DNA from: CALUVN01 sp944323595
Lineage (GTDB): Bacteria > Cyanobacteriota > Vampirovibrionia > Gastranaerophilales > Gastranaerophilaceae
NCBI GenBank assembly: GCA_963931255.1
Contig: OZ006972.1
Coordinates: 806,001 to 870,000 of the forward strand
Direction of reading: 5' to 3'
DNA length: 64,000 nt
Under the pieces are notes generated by a model, which was not told where the DNA came from, ran no database searches, and worked only from the letters and a program-made list of their open reading frames with translations. The position numbers and the translations under genes are program-made. Shown here piece after piece: positions 56,970 to 64,000 of this stretch. The number at the start of each line of letters is the position of its first letter. Position 1 is the stretch's first letter.

Positions 56970-57514
56970 GCATAATATCAATAATTTTTCTTGCAATAGC
57001 TTTGGGTATAGACTGTCTTGTTGTGTCGTTTTCGCAAGGGTTAATTTTCACATCAAAGCGCACAAAAAATTCACTGGCGCTTGCATTCACAATGGGGCTT
57101 TTTCAGGGCTTAATGCCTGTTATAGGCTATATCGGAGCAGATGTAATCCACAAATATGTAGAAACATTCAGTCACTGGCTTGTTTTCGGAATATTTTTAA
57201 TATTAGGATTAAAATTTATCTTTGAAGCTTTTCAGGAAAAAGAGGAAGAAATCTGCTGTATAGGACTTAAATGCCTGCTCGGGATGGGATTGGCAACAAG
57301 TATAGACGCACTTGTAGCCGGAGCAAGCCTTAACTTCACAGGAACACCGCTGCTGCTTTCAGCTTTAATAATCGGTTTCGCATCATTTGTTATGTCACTA
57401 TGCGGCTTCTGGTTTGGAAATTTTTTCAAAACATTCCCCTCCAAATACCTTGAAATAACAGGCGGGATAATTCTGGTAATCCTTGCCGTCAAAGCCCTCA
57501 TACCTGAGGGATAA
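56966..57514 (+). CDS. mntP: MntP-like manganese efflux pump
   Basis: 182 residues, six membrane helices. The two repeats each have the family aspartate (ALGIDCLVVSFSQGL and ATSIDALVAGASLNF), and GFASFVMSLCGFWFGN is the conserved fifth helix. It exports Mn(II). A cysteine-rich loop (EKEEEICCIGLKC) is unusual. No yybP-ykoY manganese riboswitch is visible upstream; it depends on the DUF4127 transcript. Confidence 0.85.
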   Translation: MSIISIIFLAIALGIDCLVVSFSQGLIFTSKRTKNSLALAFTMGLFQGLMPVIGYIGADVIHKYVETFSHWLVFGIFLILGLKFIFEAFQEKEEEICCIGLKCLLGMGLATSIDALVAGASLNFTGTPLLLSALIIGFASFVMSLCGFWFGNFFKTFPSKYLEITGGIILVILAVKALIPEG

Positions 57515-57541
57515 GAACAACATTAATCATATTCTGACAAA

Positions 57542-58369
57542 TTATAACGGCCCTGGTGCCTGTTTAAGATTAGAAAAATTGGTTGAATATTTATATCCGA
57601 ATTTATCGGCATTTGCTTTCCAAAAATCATTAATGCTTTTTGCTGCAGTGCCGTTTTTTATAATTTCATTTTCTAACACACCGATTCGCTGCACTAATTT
57701 CTGATTATTTAAAAGTTTGCGCCCCGCATCTATTGTTTTTTGACCTGATAAAAGTTCATTATTAATTGCGGCATGCATCATTTTACGGACACTATCTCTT
57801 AAGGGAGAAGGGAAAAATTTTGCCCACATTTTAGTAAATTTTTCAAGTGCGGTAGCAGAGGTGCCGACACGGCTAGCCAGTTCAAGAAATTCACGCATTT
57901 TGACCGGCAGAAAATTATAAAACTTTTTGTCCTGCTTTTCTTCCAGCATAGAGTATTCACCATCTTTATTAAAAGCAATCATCCTTTTAAATCTATGCCC
58001 TACCTGCGTCAAAAAATCCGCAAGACTAAGCGGCAGTGTGCCGCCATCATATAAATCAGGATGCCCGTGAATAAAATTAGCAGCCTCAAAATGTTTATCA
58101 GCAAAATTGGAAGTATCAATTTTGTTAAAGTCTCCGTTAATCTCCGCTAAAACTCTGTTCTTTTTAATAATTATTCCTTTTTCAAAAGGCAAATCTGAAT
58201 TTAATGCCTGAAGAACTCTGTTTTTAGCATAAGAATACGCAGCACCCGGATTTTGGAAATTTATCACGCCATCAGGTCTGATCCAGCCAAGAGTTGAAGT
58301 ATCTAACGTTTTTATATTAACTTTAGAATTAAAAAGTTTCGGGGATAAAACTGAGTGAAAGTTTAACAT
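57542..58369 (-). CDS. Possible JAB/MPN-like protein (275 aa)
   Basis: Residues 100-150 contain a JAMM-type order: E in VLAEINGD, then FIHGHPDLYDGGTLPLSLADFL, a H-x-H-P and a S-x-x-D, which is the zinc signature E...HxHPx(n)SxxD of JAB1/MPN metalloenzymes. Flanks: N-terminal GWIRPDGVINFQNPG, C-terminal helical region. It might deconjugate a peptide or be a phage-type endopeptidase domain; no ubiquitin-like partner nearby. Start 58369 follows AGGAG. A longer frame to 58456 is less likely. Confidence 0.5.
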   Translation of the reverse strand: MLNFHSVLSPKLFNSKVNIKTLDTSTLGWIRPDGVINFQNPGAAYSYAKNRVLQALNSDLPFEKGIIIKKNRVLAEINGDFNKIDTSNFADKHFEAANFIHGHPDLYDGGTLPLSLADFLTQVGHRFKRMIAFNKDGEYSMLEEKQDKKFYNFLPVKMREFLELASRVGTSATALEKFTKMWAKFFPSPLRDSVRKMMHAAINNELLSGQKTIDAGRKLLNNQKLVQRIGVLENEIIKNGTAAKSINDFWKANADKFGYKYSTNFSNLKQAPGPL

Positions 58370-58462
58370 GTAAAATATACTCCTGTCGCTCACATGAAAA
58401 AGCCTGAAAAATAAATTTTGCTTTTTCCGTCCATCCCGCGTAACATTATTTAACAAAAATAA

Positions 58463-60757
58463 TTACAAAATATCAAGCGGATCAACATCCACAGCCATTC
58501 TGATATCTTTAGGCACAGTCATTTTGGAGAGAAAACTTGAGATAAACTGATGTCCTTTTTCCTCCAGTTTATTTTTAATAAGTATTTGAAATCTGTATAG
58601 CCCGTTAATTCTTTCGATAACGCAAGGAGTAGGACCGAGCACCTCCAGACGTTCTGAAATCCCGTATTTTTCAATCATTGTACACAATCTGAGCGCAATT
58701 TCCTGAGCTGATTTTTCTGCGCGGAAATTGTTCTCGCTGCTCAAAATAATTCTGATAATCTGGCTGAACGGAGGATAATCAAACTCTTCCCGAGCAACTA
58801 TTTCAGCATCGTAAAATTCGCGGTAATTTTGGGATTTAGCACTTGCAAGAGCATAGTAGTCAGGATTATATGTTTGGAAAAAGACCTTGCCGCTGAATTC
58901 TCCGCGTCCTGCGCGCCCCGCAACCTGCGTCAAAAGCTGAAAACCGCGTTCTGATGCCCTGAAATCCGGCAGATTAAAACTTGCATCTGCAGAAATTACC
59001 CCGACTAAAGTGACATTAGGATTATCCAAACCCTTTGCAATCATCTGCGTTCCGACAAGAATATCAATATCTCCCTTTTGAAAACGTTCCAAAAGTCTGA
59101 TATGCTCCCCTTTTTTAACCATAATATCGCTGTCGACGCGCTCAACATTATAATCAGGATAAAGTTCTTTTATGTACATTTCTATTTTTTGGGTTCCTGT
59201 ACCGCTGTTTTTCAAAGCATCGGAGCCGCAATCCGGACAAAAATCAGGGAAAGATTGTTCGTGATTACAATAATGACATTTGAGTTTCTGGTCTTTAGCA
59301 TGCCATATCATAGGAATTGCACAGTTAGGGCAACCTATAACATAACCGCACGCCTGACATTGTGTAAACGTTGAAAAACCGCGGCGGTTAATCAAAAGGA
59401 TTACCTGCTGACCTGCATCAAGTGTTGCCTGAATTTCTGTCTGTAGAGGTTTTGAAATAATATTTTTATAAGCAGCACGGCCGTATTCCTGCATATTAAT
59501 AACAGTTACCGGCGGCACCTTTGCATCGTTATAGCGTTTTGTAAGTTCAAAAAGATTACTGGAATTCAGTGCCCTGTAATAAACAGAAATATCAGGAGTA
59601 GCAGAACCTAAAATCAACGGACAGTTATGAAATTCCGAAAGTTTTTTAGCCACAATTTTAGCATCATATCTTGGCGCCGGAGAAGTCTGTTTATAAGCAC
59701 TTTCGTGCTCTTCGTCAATTATAATCAGTCCTATATTTTTCAGCGGAGCAAAAACAGCAGAGCGGGCACCCGCGAGAATTTTTATTTCATTTCTGTAGAG
59801 TTTTTGCCATACATCATAGCGTTCACCGTCTGAAATGCTGCTGTGCCAGATGGCAACATCCTGAGTTCCGAACTTTTTGGCAAGCCGTTTTGTTAATTGA
59901 GAAGCAAGAGCAATTTCCGGGGCAAGAAAGAGTACATTTTTACCGGACTTAATTGTATCGTCAATGAGTTTAAAATAAACTTCTGTTTTTCCTGATGCAG
60001 TAACCCCGTGGAGAAGTATCGGCTGACGAATAACAGGTGTAACTTGTTCGATGTCAGTATCTTCAGTTAGTACCGGATTTGAGGACATGGAGTCCTTTAT
60101 TTTTTCTTTAATCCCTTCATAAACCTTTTGTTGTTCCGGAGATAATTCAAATAACGGTTCTTTTTCTGTTATGCGCAAGATATCCAGCGGGTTACGGTAC
60201 AATTCCTCTGACGTTAACTTTAAACAACCGGCATCGGCAAGTTTTTTTATTGTTGCACGGGTTGTTTTTGCCATCTTTTCAAAGACAATCAGGGGTGTCT
60301 TCCCCATTTCTTTTAAAACTTCAAGAACTTCAATCTGCCGTTTTGTTGCACCGTCAAAGGTTACAAATTCAACCGCCTGTTCTGTTTTGGAAGCCTTTTC
60401 GATTAACTTAAGCGGAATCGCGGCATTCAAAACCGTCACTAAATCGCAGCAGTAATAATTCGCAACCCATTCAAGAAGTTTTAAGTAATCTATTGTAAAA
60501 AGCGGCGTTTCGTCGAGGATTTTGCTGACCTTTTTAGCCTTTATCTCAGGCGGCAGATAATCGGAAAATCCTACACAAAAAGCATTAATAAGCCCCTGGC
60601 GTCCAAAAGGCACAAGAATAGCCTGACCGATTTGGATTTTGTCCTGCATTTCTTCGGGAATAATATAGCTGTATGTTTTTACCCCGAGACCTTTAATATT
60701 TACAAGAGCAAGAGCATATTTGTATTTTGGTGTTTCTTCAAATAAATTTATTTGCAT
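58463..60757 (-). CDS. priA: Primosomal protein N' helicase PriA
   Basis: 764 residues. It reloads the replicative helicase at stalled forks. DEAH box helicase motifs: LLHGVTASGKTEVYFK (Walker A), IGLIIIDEEHESAYKQ (Walker B), LGSATPDISVY, and motifs V-VI in DILVGTQMIAKGLDNPNVTLVG and QVAGRAGRGEF. The zinc-binding insertion is intact (CQACGYVIGCPNC... CHYCNHEQ... CPDCGS). The N-terminal 3'-DNA-binding domain (VNIKGLGVKTYSYIIPEE) is present. Length is normal. Confidence 0.95.
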   Translation of the reverse strand: MQINLFEETPKYKYALALVNIKGLGVKTYSYIIPEEMQDKIQIGQAILVPFGRQGLINAFCVGFSDYLPPEIKAKKVSKILDETPLFTIDYLKLLEWVANYYCCDLVTVLNAAIPLKLIEKASKTEQAVEFVTFDGATKRQIEVLEVLKEMGKTPLIVFEKMAKTTRATIKKLADAGCLKLTSEELYRNPLDILRITEKEPLFELSPEQQKVYEGIKEKIKDSMSSNPVLTEDTDIEQVTPVIRQPILLHGVTASGKTEVYFKLIDDTIKSGKNVLFLAPEIALASQLTKRLAKKFGTQDVAIWHSSISDGERYDVWQKLYRNEIKILAGARSAVFAPLKNIGLIIIDEEHESAYKQTSPAPRYDAKIVAKKLSEFHNCPLILGSATPDISVYYRALNSSNLFELTKRYNDAKVPPVTVINMQEYGRAAYKNIISKPLQTEIQATLDAGQQVILLINRRGFSTFTQCQACGYVIGCPNCAIPMIWHAKDQKLKCHYCNHEQSFPDFCPDCGSDALKNSGTGTQKIEMYIKELYPDYNVERVDSDIMVKKGEHIRLLERFQKGDIDILVGTQMIAKGLDNPNVTLVGVISADASFNLPDFRASERGFQLLTQVAGRAGRGEFSGKVFFQTYNPDYYALASAKSQNYREFYDAEIVAREEFDYPPFSQIIRIILSSENNFRAEKSAQEIALRLCTMIEKYGISERLEVLGPTPCVIERINGLYRFQILIKNKLEEKGHQFISSFLSKMTVPKDIRMAVDVDPLDIL

Positions 60758-60775
60758 AATTTAATTTTTAGAACT

Positions 60776-60855
60776 AATAAGTGAATAAATTCGTTAATAC
60801 GCTGACCCGTCAAATATCAATTTGAAACAGTATGATAACAACTTATTCACTTATT
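60776..60855. repeat. 13-bp inverted repeat between the PC4-like gene and priA
   Basis: AATAAGTGAATAA (60776-60788) and TTATTCACTTATT (60843-60855) are exact reverse complements, 54 bases apart. They flank the region between the PC4-like gene stop and the priA start. Function (operator, terminator or processing) is open. Confidence 0.5.
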
Positions 60856-60883
60856 AACCCGTTCATTTATTAACTTTCAATAA

Positions 60884-61114
60884 CTACTCAGCCATAAATT
60901 CTTTTTTAGCTTCTTCAATGGCTTCAGAGAGAATATCAAGCTGTTCAGGCGCAAATGTGACACCTTTTTTAGTCGGCAGCCATGTTGCACCGTCATCTGT
61001 TGTATAGAAAATTCTCAGGTTGAAATAACTTTTACCTTTGTATTCACTTACTGAAATTTGCAATTGTTCAGTATCATTTCTCTGAATTGTAGCCAAAATT
61101 TTAGAATCTGCCAT
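60884..61114 (-). CDS. PC4/p15-type ssDNA-binding protein
   Basis: 76 residues. LQISVSEYKGKSYFNLRIFYTTDDGATWLPTKKGVTFAPEQLDILSEAIEEA is the PC4 beta-sheet and helix that binds single-stranded DNA and, in eukaryotes, stimulates transcription. In bacteria such proteins act in replication or repair. The start at 61114 follows AAGGAGATTGAGA. It is upstream of priA in the same direction, with an inverted repeat between them. Confidence 0.85.
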   Translation of the reverse strand: MADSKILATIQRNDTEQLQISVSEYKGKSYFNLRIFYTTDDGATWLPTKKGVTFAPEQLDILSEAIEEAKKEFMAE

Positions 61115-61194
61115 TCTCAATCTCCTTATAATAAAAACTTAGTACAACTAAAATGATATCACAAATAAACGGATTTTATGGTAAAATAAAACTT

Positions 61195-62484
61195 ATGATA
61201 GACAGATATTCACGTGAAGAAATGAAAAATATTTGGTCTCTGCAGTCCAAATTTGAATACTACTTAAAAGTAGAAATAGCCGTATGTGAGGCTTATGCAC
61301 AAATAGGCACCATTCCGCAGGAAGATGTGGAACAGATAAAAAAACTTGCCAAATTTGATGTTGCAAGAATAGACGAAATTGAACGGGAAGTACGTCATGA
61401 TTTGATTGCATTCCTGACAAACGTTAACGAAAGCCTCGGCGATTTAGGACGTCACGTCCATGTCGGGTTAACAAGTTCCGATGTAATTGACACGGCATTT
61501 GCCATGCAAATTCAGGACAGCGGAAATATCATCCTTGCGGATTTAGATAAAGTTATATTCTCAATCAGAGAACTTGCCAAAAAACATAAGTATACCGTAT
61601 GCATCGGACGTTCCCACGGTGTACACGCAGAGGTAATGACTTTCGGTGTAAAATTATGCAGCTGGATAGACATTCTTGAACGCCAGAGAGATAATTTTGC
61701 CCACGCAATGGAACAGGTGCGGGTCGGACAAATTTCAGGCCCTGTAGGAACTTACAGTAATATTTCCCCTGATATTGAACAAATTACCTGCAAAAATCTC
61801 GGTCTGAAACCTGCAAGAATTTCCACACAAATTATTGCAAGAGATTATCACGCATACTTTATGCAATCACTTGCCCTAATCGCAAGTGTACTGGAACAAT
61901 TTGCAACAGAAATCCGTCACCTCCAGAGAACGGAAGTTCTGGAAGTAGAAGAGGGGTTTGCAAAAGGACAGAAAGGTTCCAGTGCAATGCCGCATAAAAA
62001 AAACCCTGTCTTAAGCGAAAATCTCTGCGGACTTGCAAGAGTTGTAAGAGCAAATTCCATCGTAGCTCTTGAAAACATCCCGCTCTGGCACGAAAGAGAT
62101 ATATCCCACAGTTCCGCAGAACGCATAATATTCCCTGACAGCCTGACCCTTGTGGATTTTATGCTGGACAGATTTAACGGTATTGTTGAAAATCTTGTTG
62201 TACATGAGGACAACATGCTCAAAAATACCGAAAAATTCGGCGGAATTATTTTCTCTCAAAAAGTTCTGCTTGAACTGATAAACAAAGGGCTTTCAAGAGA
62301 TGATGCTTACAGAATAGTTCAACGCAACGCACTTGACGCGTTTGAAAATAACGGAGATTTTAAAGCAAATCTTCTCTCTGATGAGGAAGTTTTGTCATAC
62401 CTTTCTCCGGATGAGATTGAAGCTGTTTTTAACAAAGAACAATTCCTGCAAAATATAGAAACCATTTACAACAGGATTTTATAA
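61195..62484 (+). CDS. purB: Adenylosuccinate lyase
   Basis: 429 residues. It removes fumarate from SAICAR and adenylosuccinate in purine synthesis. SSDVIDTAFAMQ, IGRSHGVHAEVMTFG and the fumarase/aspartase signature GSSAMPHKKNPVLSENL are complete. The start at 61195 follows TAAAAT 7 bases after it, another possible leaderless start; the frame opens earlier at 61153 but without a ribosome site. It is followed by the Fe-S genes after about 60 bases, probably a separate unit. Confidence 0.94.
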   Translation: MIDRYSREEMKNIWSLQSKFEYYLKVEIAVCEAYAQIGTIPQEDVEQIKKLAKFDVARIDEIEREVRHDLIAFLTNVNESLGDLGRHVHVGLTSSDVIDTAFAMQIQDSGNIILADLDKVIFSIRELAKKHKYTVCIGRSHGVHAEVMTFGVKLCSWIDILERQRDNFAHAMEQVRVGQISGPVGTYSNISPDIEQITCKNLGLKPARISTQIIARDYHAYFMQSLALIASVLEQFATEIRHLQRTEVLEVEEGFAKGQKGSSAMPHKKNPVLSENLCGLARVVRANSIVALENIPLWHERDISHSSAERIIFPDSLTLVDFMLDRFNGIVENLVVHEDNMLKNTEKFGGIIFSQKVLLELINKGLSRDDAYRIVQRNALDAFENNGDFKANLLSDEEVLSYLSPDEIEAVFNKEQFLQNIETIYNRIL

Positions 62485-62545
62485 AAATCTTGCTTTATCG
62501 GTTAAGATAAGCTAAAATTTTGATATAAAGAGGTAATAAAAAATT

Positions 62546-62794
62546 ATGGCAAAGTTAAATATATCTGTATGCATGGGAAGTTCTTGTTTTGCCCGCGGTA
62601 ACAATGAGAACCTTGAATTTATAGAAAAATATATTAAAGATAATCATCTGGAAGCAGAAATAGATATAACCGGCACACGCTGCGAAGGTAAATGCGCCAC
62701 CGGTCCTAACATCGTAATTAACGGAATTGAATACAGCGAAGTAGACATCGATAAACTTCAAAATATCCTTGCCGAAGCCGCTCAAATTAAATAA
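62546..62794 (+). CDS. Thioredoxin-like [2Fe-2S] ferredoxin (NuoE/HndA type)
   Basis: 82 residues. The four cluster cysteines of the NuoE-type fold are CMGSSC near residues 9-14 and CEGKC near 45-49; NIVINGIEYSEVDIDKL completes the fold. It carries electrons between NAD(P)H enzymes and hydrogenases. It precedes a hydrogenase-like gene by 38 bases, so it is probably the electron donor or acceptor. GAGGTAATA lies upstream. Confidence 0.85.
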   Translation: MAKLNISVCMGSSCFARGNNENLEFIEKYIKDNHLEAEIDITGTRCEGKCATGPNIVINGIEYSEVDIDKLQNILAEAAQIK

Positions 62795-62831
62795 AACATA
62801 AAAAAATTTTAATAGATAATCAGGAGTTTAT

Positions 62832-64000
62832 ATGAATAAGCAAAATGCGGTCTATACACTTGTAAATGAATGCCACGACTGTTATAAATGTGTACGTGAA
62901 TGCCACGTAAAAGCGATTAAAATCGAAAACGGACACGCATCTGTAATCCCTGAACGCTGCATAGCCTGCGGTGCCTGCGTAAAAGCCTGTCCGGCAAACG
63001 CAAAAAGAGTCAGAAGCGATATCGACAAGGCGAAAAATCTAATCCTTGCACAAAAAGATGTCTACGTTTCACTTGCGCCGTCATGGAAAGGTGTTTTTGA
63101 ATACGCTGAAGACAAAATGATTTCATTACTTAAAGCTCTCGGCTTTAAAGGTGTATCAGAAACCGCACTGGGTGCGCAGGAAGTTTCCATCCGCACTGCA
63201 GAAATTTTAAACGAAGCAGAAAAAGGTCTGTTTATCTCCAGTGCTTGTCCCGTTGTTGTAGATTACATAAGACTTTATCAGCCTAAATATGCAAAATACA
63301 TAACGCCGATAGGTTCACCGGCAATGACACACGCTCAAATGCTTAAAAACAAATACGGTGAAGATATCTCCATCGTATTTATTGGTCCTTGCATAGGCAA
63401 AAAAAATGAAGCAGCTAAAAGTCATCTGATTGATGTTGCATTAACTTTTGAAGAATTAAAAGTCTGGATGCACGACGCCATTGACGACAGCTCGGAAGTT
63501 AAAGTTAATTCGGATAACCACTTTGTACCAAACAATGCTTATGAGGGAGCTTTATACCCGATTGACGGCGGAATGAACGAAACTATCCGCCGTATAGGAA
63601 TAAAAAAAGAAGTCCAGCTTTTGAATATCTGCGGATTAGAAACAATTGAGAAAGCACTGACAAATCTTAACCCCGACAAACTGGATATTCCGCTGTTTGT
63701 GGAAACACTTGCCTGCGAGGGCGGATGTGTTGCAGGGCCGGCAATATCAACGGACAAAGCAGGAATAAGCGTTATTTCCGATGTATTAACCCACATAAGA
63801 AACAGAGAATTTATTCCTAAAAAACCAGCCGTGGTGGTTGATATGGATGTAAGTCCATCAGAAGTTACTTACAAAGAATATCCGCTGGAAGATATTCTGA
63901 AAGCCTTGAAAAAAATAGGTAAACACACTGTAGATGATGAACTTAACTGCGGCGGATGCGGTTATCCGACCTGCCGTGATATGGCAGTTGCGCTATTGAA
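62832..64000 (+). CDS. Sensory-type [FeFe]-hydrogenase-like protein, 3' end outside window
   Basis: The frame is open to the window's last base. Two 4Fe-4S motifs of a ferredoxin (CHDCYKCVREC, CIACGACVKAC) are followed by the large catalytic domain with three H-cluster blocks in altered form: SSACPVVVDYI (TSCCPxW type), GPCIGKKNEAA (MPCxxKxxE type) and ETLACEGGCVAGP (ExMACxGGC type). At the end CGGCGYPTC is an Fe-S motif of the kind seen before PAS domains in sensory (HsfB-like, group C/D) hydrogenases. Start ATG 62832 with CAGGAGT upstream. A C-terminal regulatory or kinase domain is expected but not visible. Confidence 0.75.
   Translation, partial: MNKQNAVYTLVNECHDCYKCVRECHVKAIKIENGHASVIPERCIACGACVKACPANAKRVRSDIDKAKNLILAQKDVYVSLAPSWKGVFEYAEDKMISLLKALGFKGVSETALGAQEVSIRTAEILNEAEKGLFISSACPVVVDYIRLYQPKYAKYITPIGSPAMTHAQMLKNKYGEDISIVFIGPCIGKKNEAAKSHLIDVALTFEELKVWMHDAIDDSSEVKVNSDNHFVPNNAYEGALYPIDGGMNETIRRIGIKKEVQLLNICGLETIEKALTNLNPDKLDIPLFVETLACEGGCVAGPAISTDKAGISVISDVLTHIRNREFIPKKPAVVVDMDVSPSEVTYKEYPLEDILKALKKIGKHTVDDELNCGGCGYPTCRDMAVALL

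Noticed and set aside
56500..56970. Manganese riboswitch for mntP
   Set aside because: The gene begins within the DUF4127 stop, leaving no leader of its own.

Overview
The window is AT-rich and gene-dense and comes from a diderm bacterium with a fermentative gene set. The best lineage clue is the first gene, whose product matches the C-terminal domain of the cyanobacterial light-dependent period protein LdpA. No photosynthesis gene is visible. There is an lpxA-type acyltransferase (outer membrane), a pyrophosphate-dependent phosphofructokinase, a D-lactate-type dehydrogenase and an [FeFe]-hydrogenase-like gene. I infer a non-photosynthetic relative of Cyanobacteria (Melainabacteria/Vampirovibrionia, probably gut Gastranaerophilales). 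The 16S gene at 26058-27580 would settle this.

Layout. 1-1.6 kb: LdpA-domain gene end, ogt and a C-terminally damaged lipase-like gene. 1.7-5.8 kb: seven near-identical secreted TonB-C-like genes in a 583-bp tandem array. 5.8-12.1 kb: cysteine-cluster protein, PBP1A, RNase H, two MarR regulators and unknowns. 12.2-14 kb: a compact IS3-family element and decayed repeats. 14-22.1 kb: PPi-phosphofructokinase, M29 aminopeptidase, LpxA, a 963-aa unknown and a GNAT-like protein. 22.3-27.8 kb: a complete rRNA operon on the minus strand without spacer tRNAs. 28-33.2 kb: MBOAT/SGNH acyl-transfer pair, glycosyltransferase, HPF and a 78-bp tandem repeat. 33.3-43.5 kb: one gene for a 3417-residue protein with a HELTH metallopeptidase-like motif, a RelA/SpoT-like synthetase region and a distant HD region. 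43.6-48.7 kb: hom-thrC, a second HExxH protein, and an M48-like protein that has lost its zinc motif. 48.7-53.8 kb: two small heat-shock genes bracket a divergent pair of multi-pass membrane proteins. 53.9-64 kb: D-2-hydroxyacid dehydrogenase, UbiE-type methyltransferase, DUF4127, MntP, JAB-like protein, PriA, PC4-like protein, PurB, thioredoxin-like ferredoxin and the start of a sensory-type [FeFe] hydrogenase.

The most novel regulation lies at 50.96-51.45 kb. The two divergent membrane-protein genes each have their own promoter, a 28-29 codon leader peptide, and mutually exclusive antiterminator and terminator hairpins. One leader peptide is Ser/Asn-rich. The other carries ten internal methionines and two cysteines and overlaps a 15-bp antiterminator stem. 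This is the architecture of translation-coupled attenuation, but the downstream genes are not recognisable amino-acid biosynthesis genes. The same genome stretch also uses apparent leaderless starts at several genes, with a -10 box 6-7 nt before the ATG.

Limits: all homology statements come from reading motifs by eye. No database search or structure prediction was run. Boundaries of rRNAs, promoters and RNA structures are approximate.
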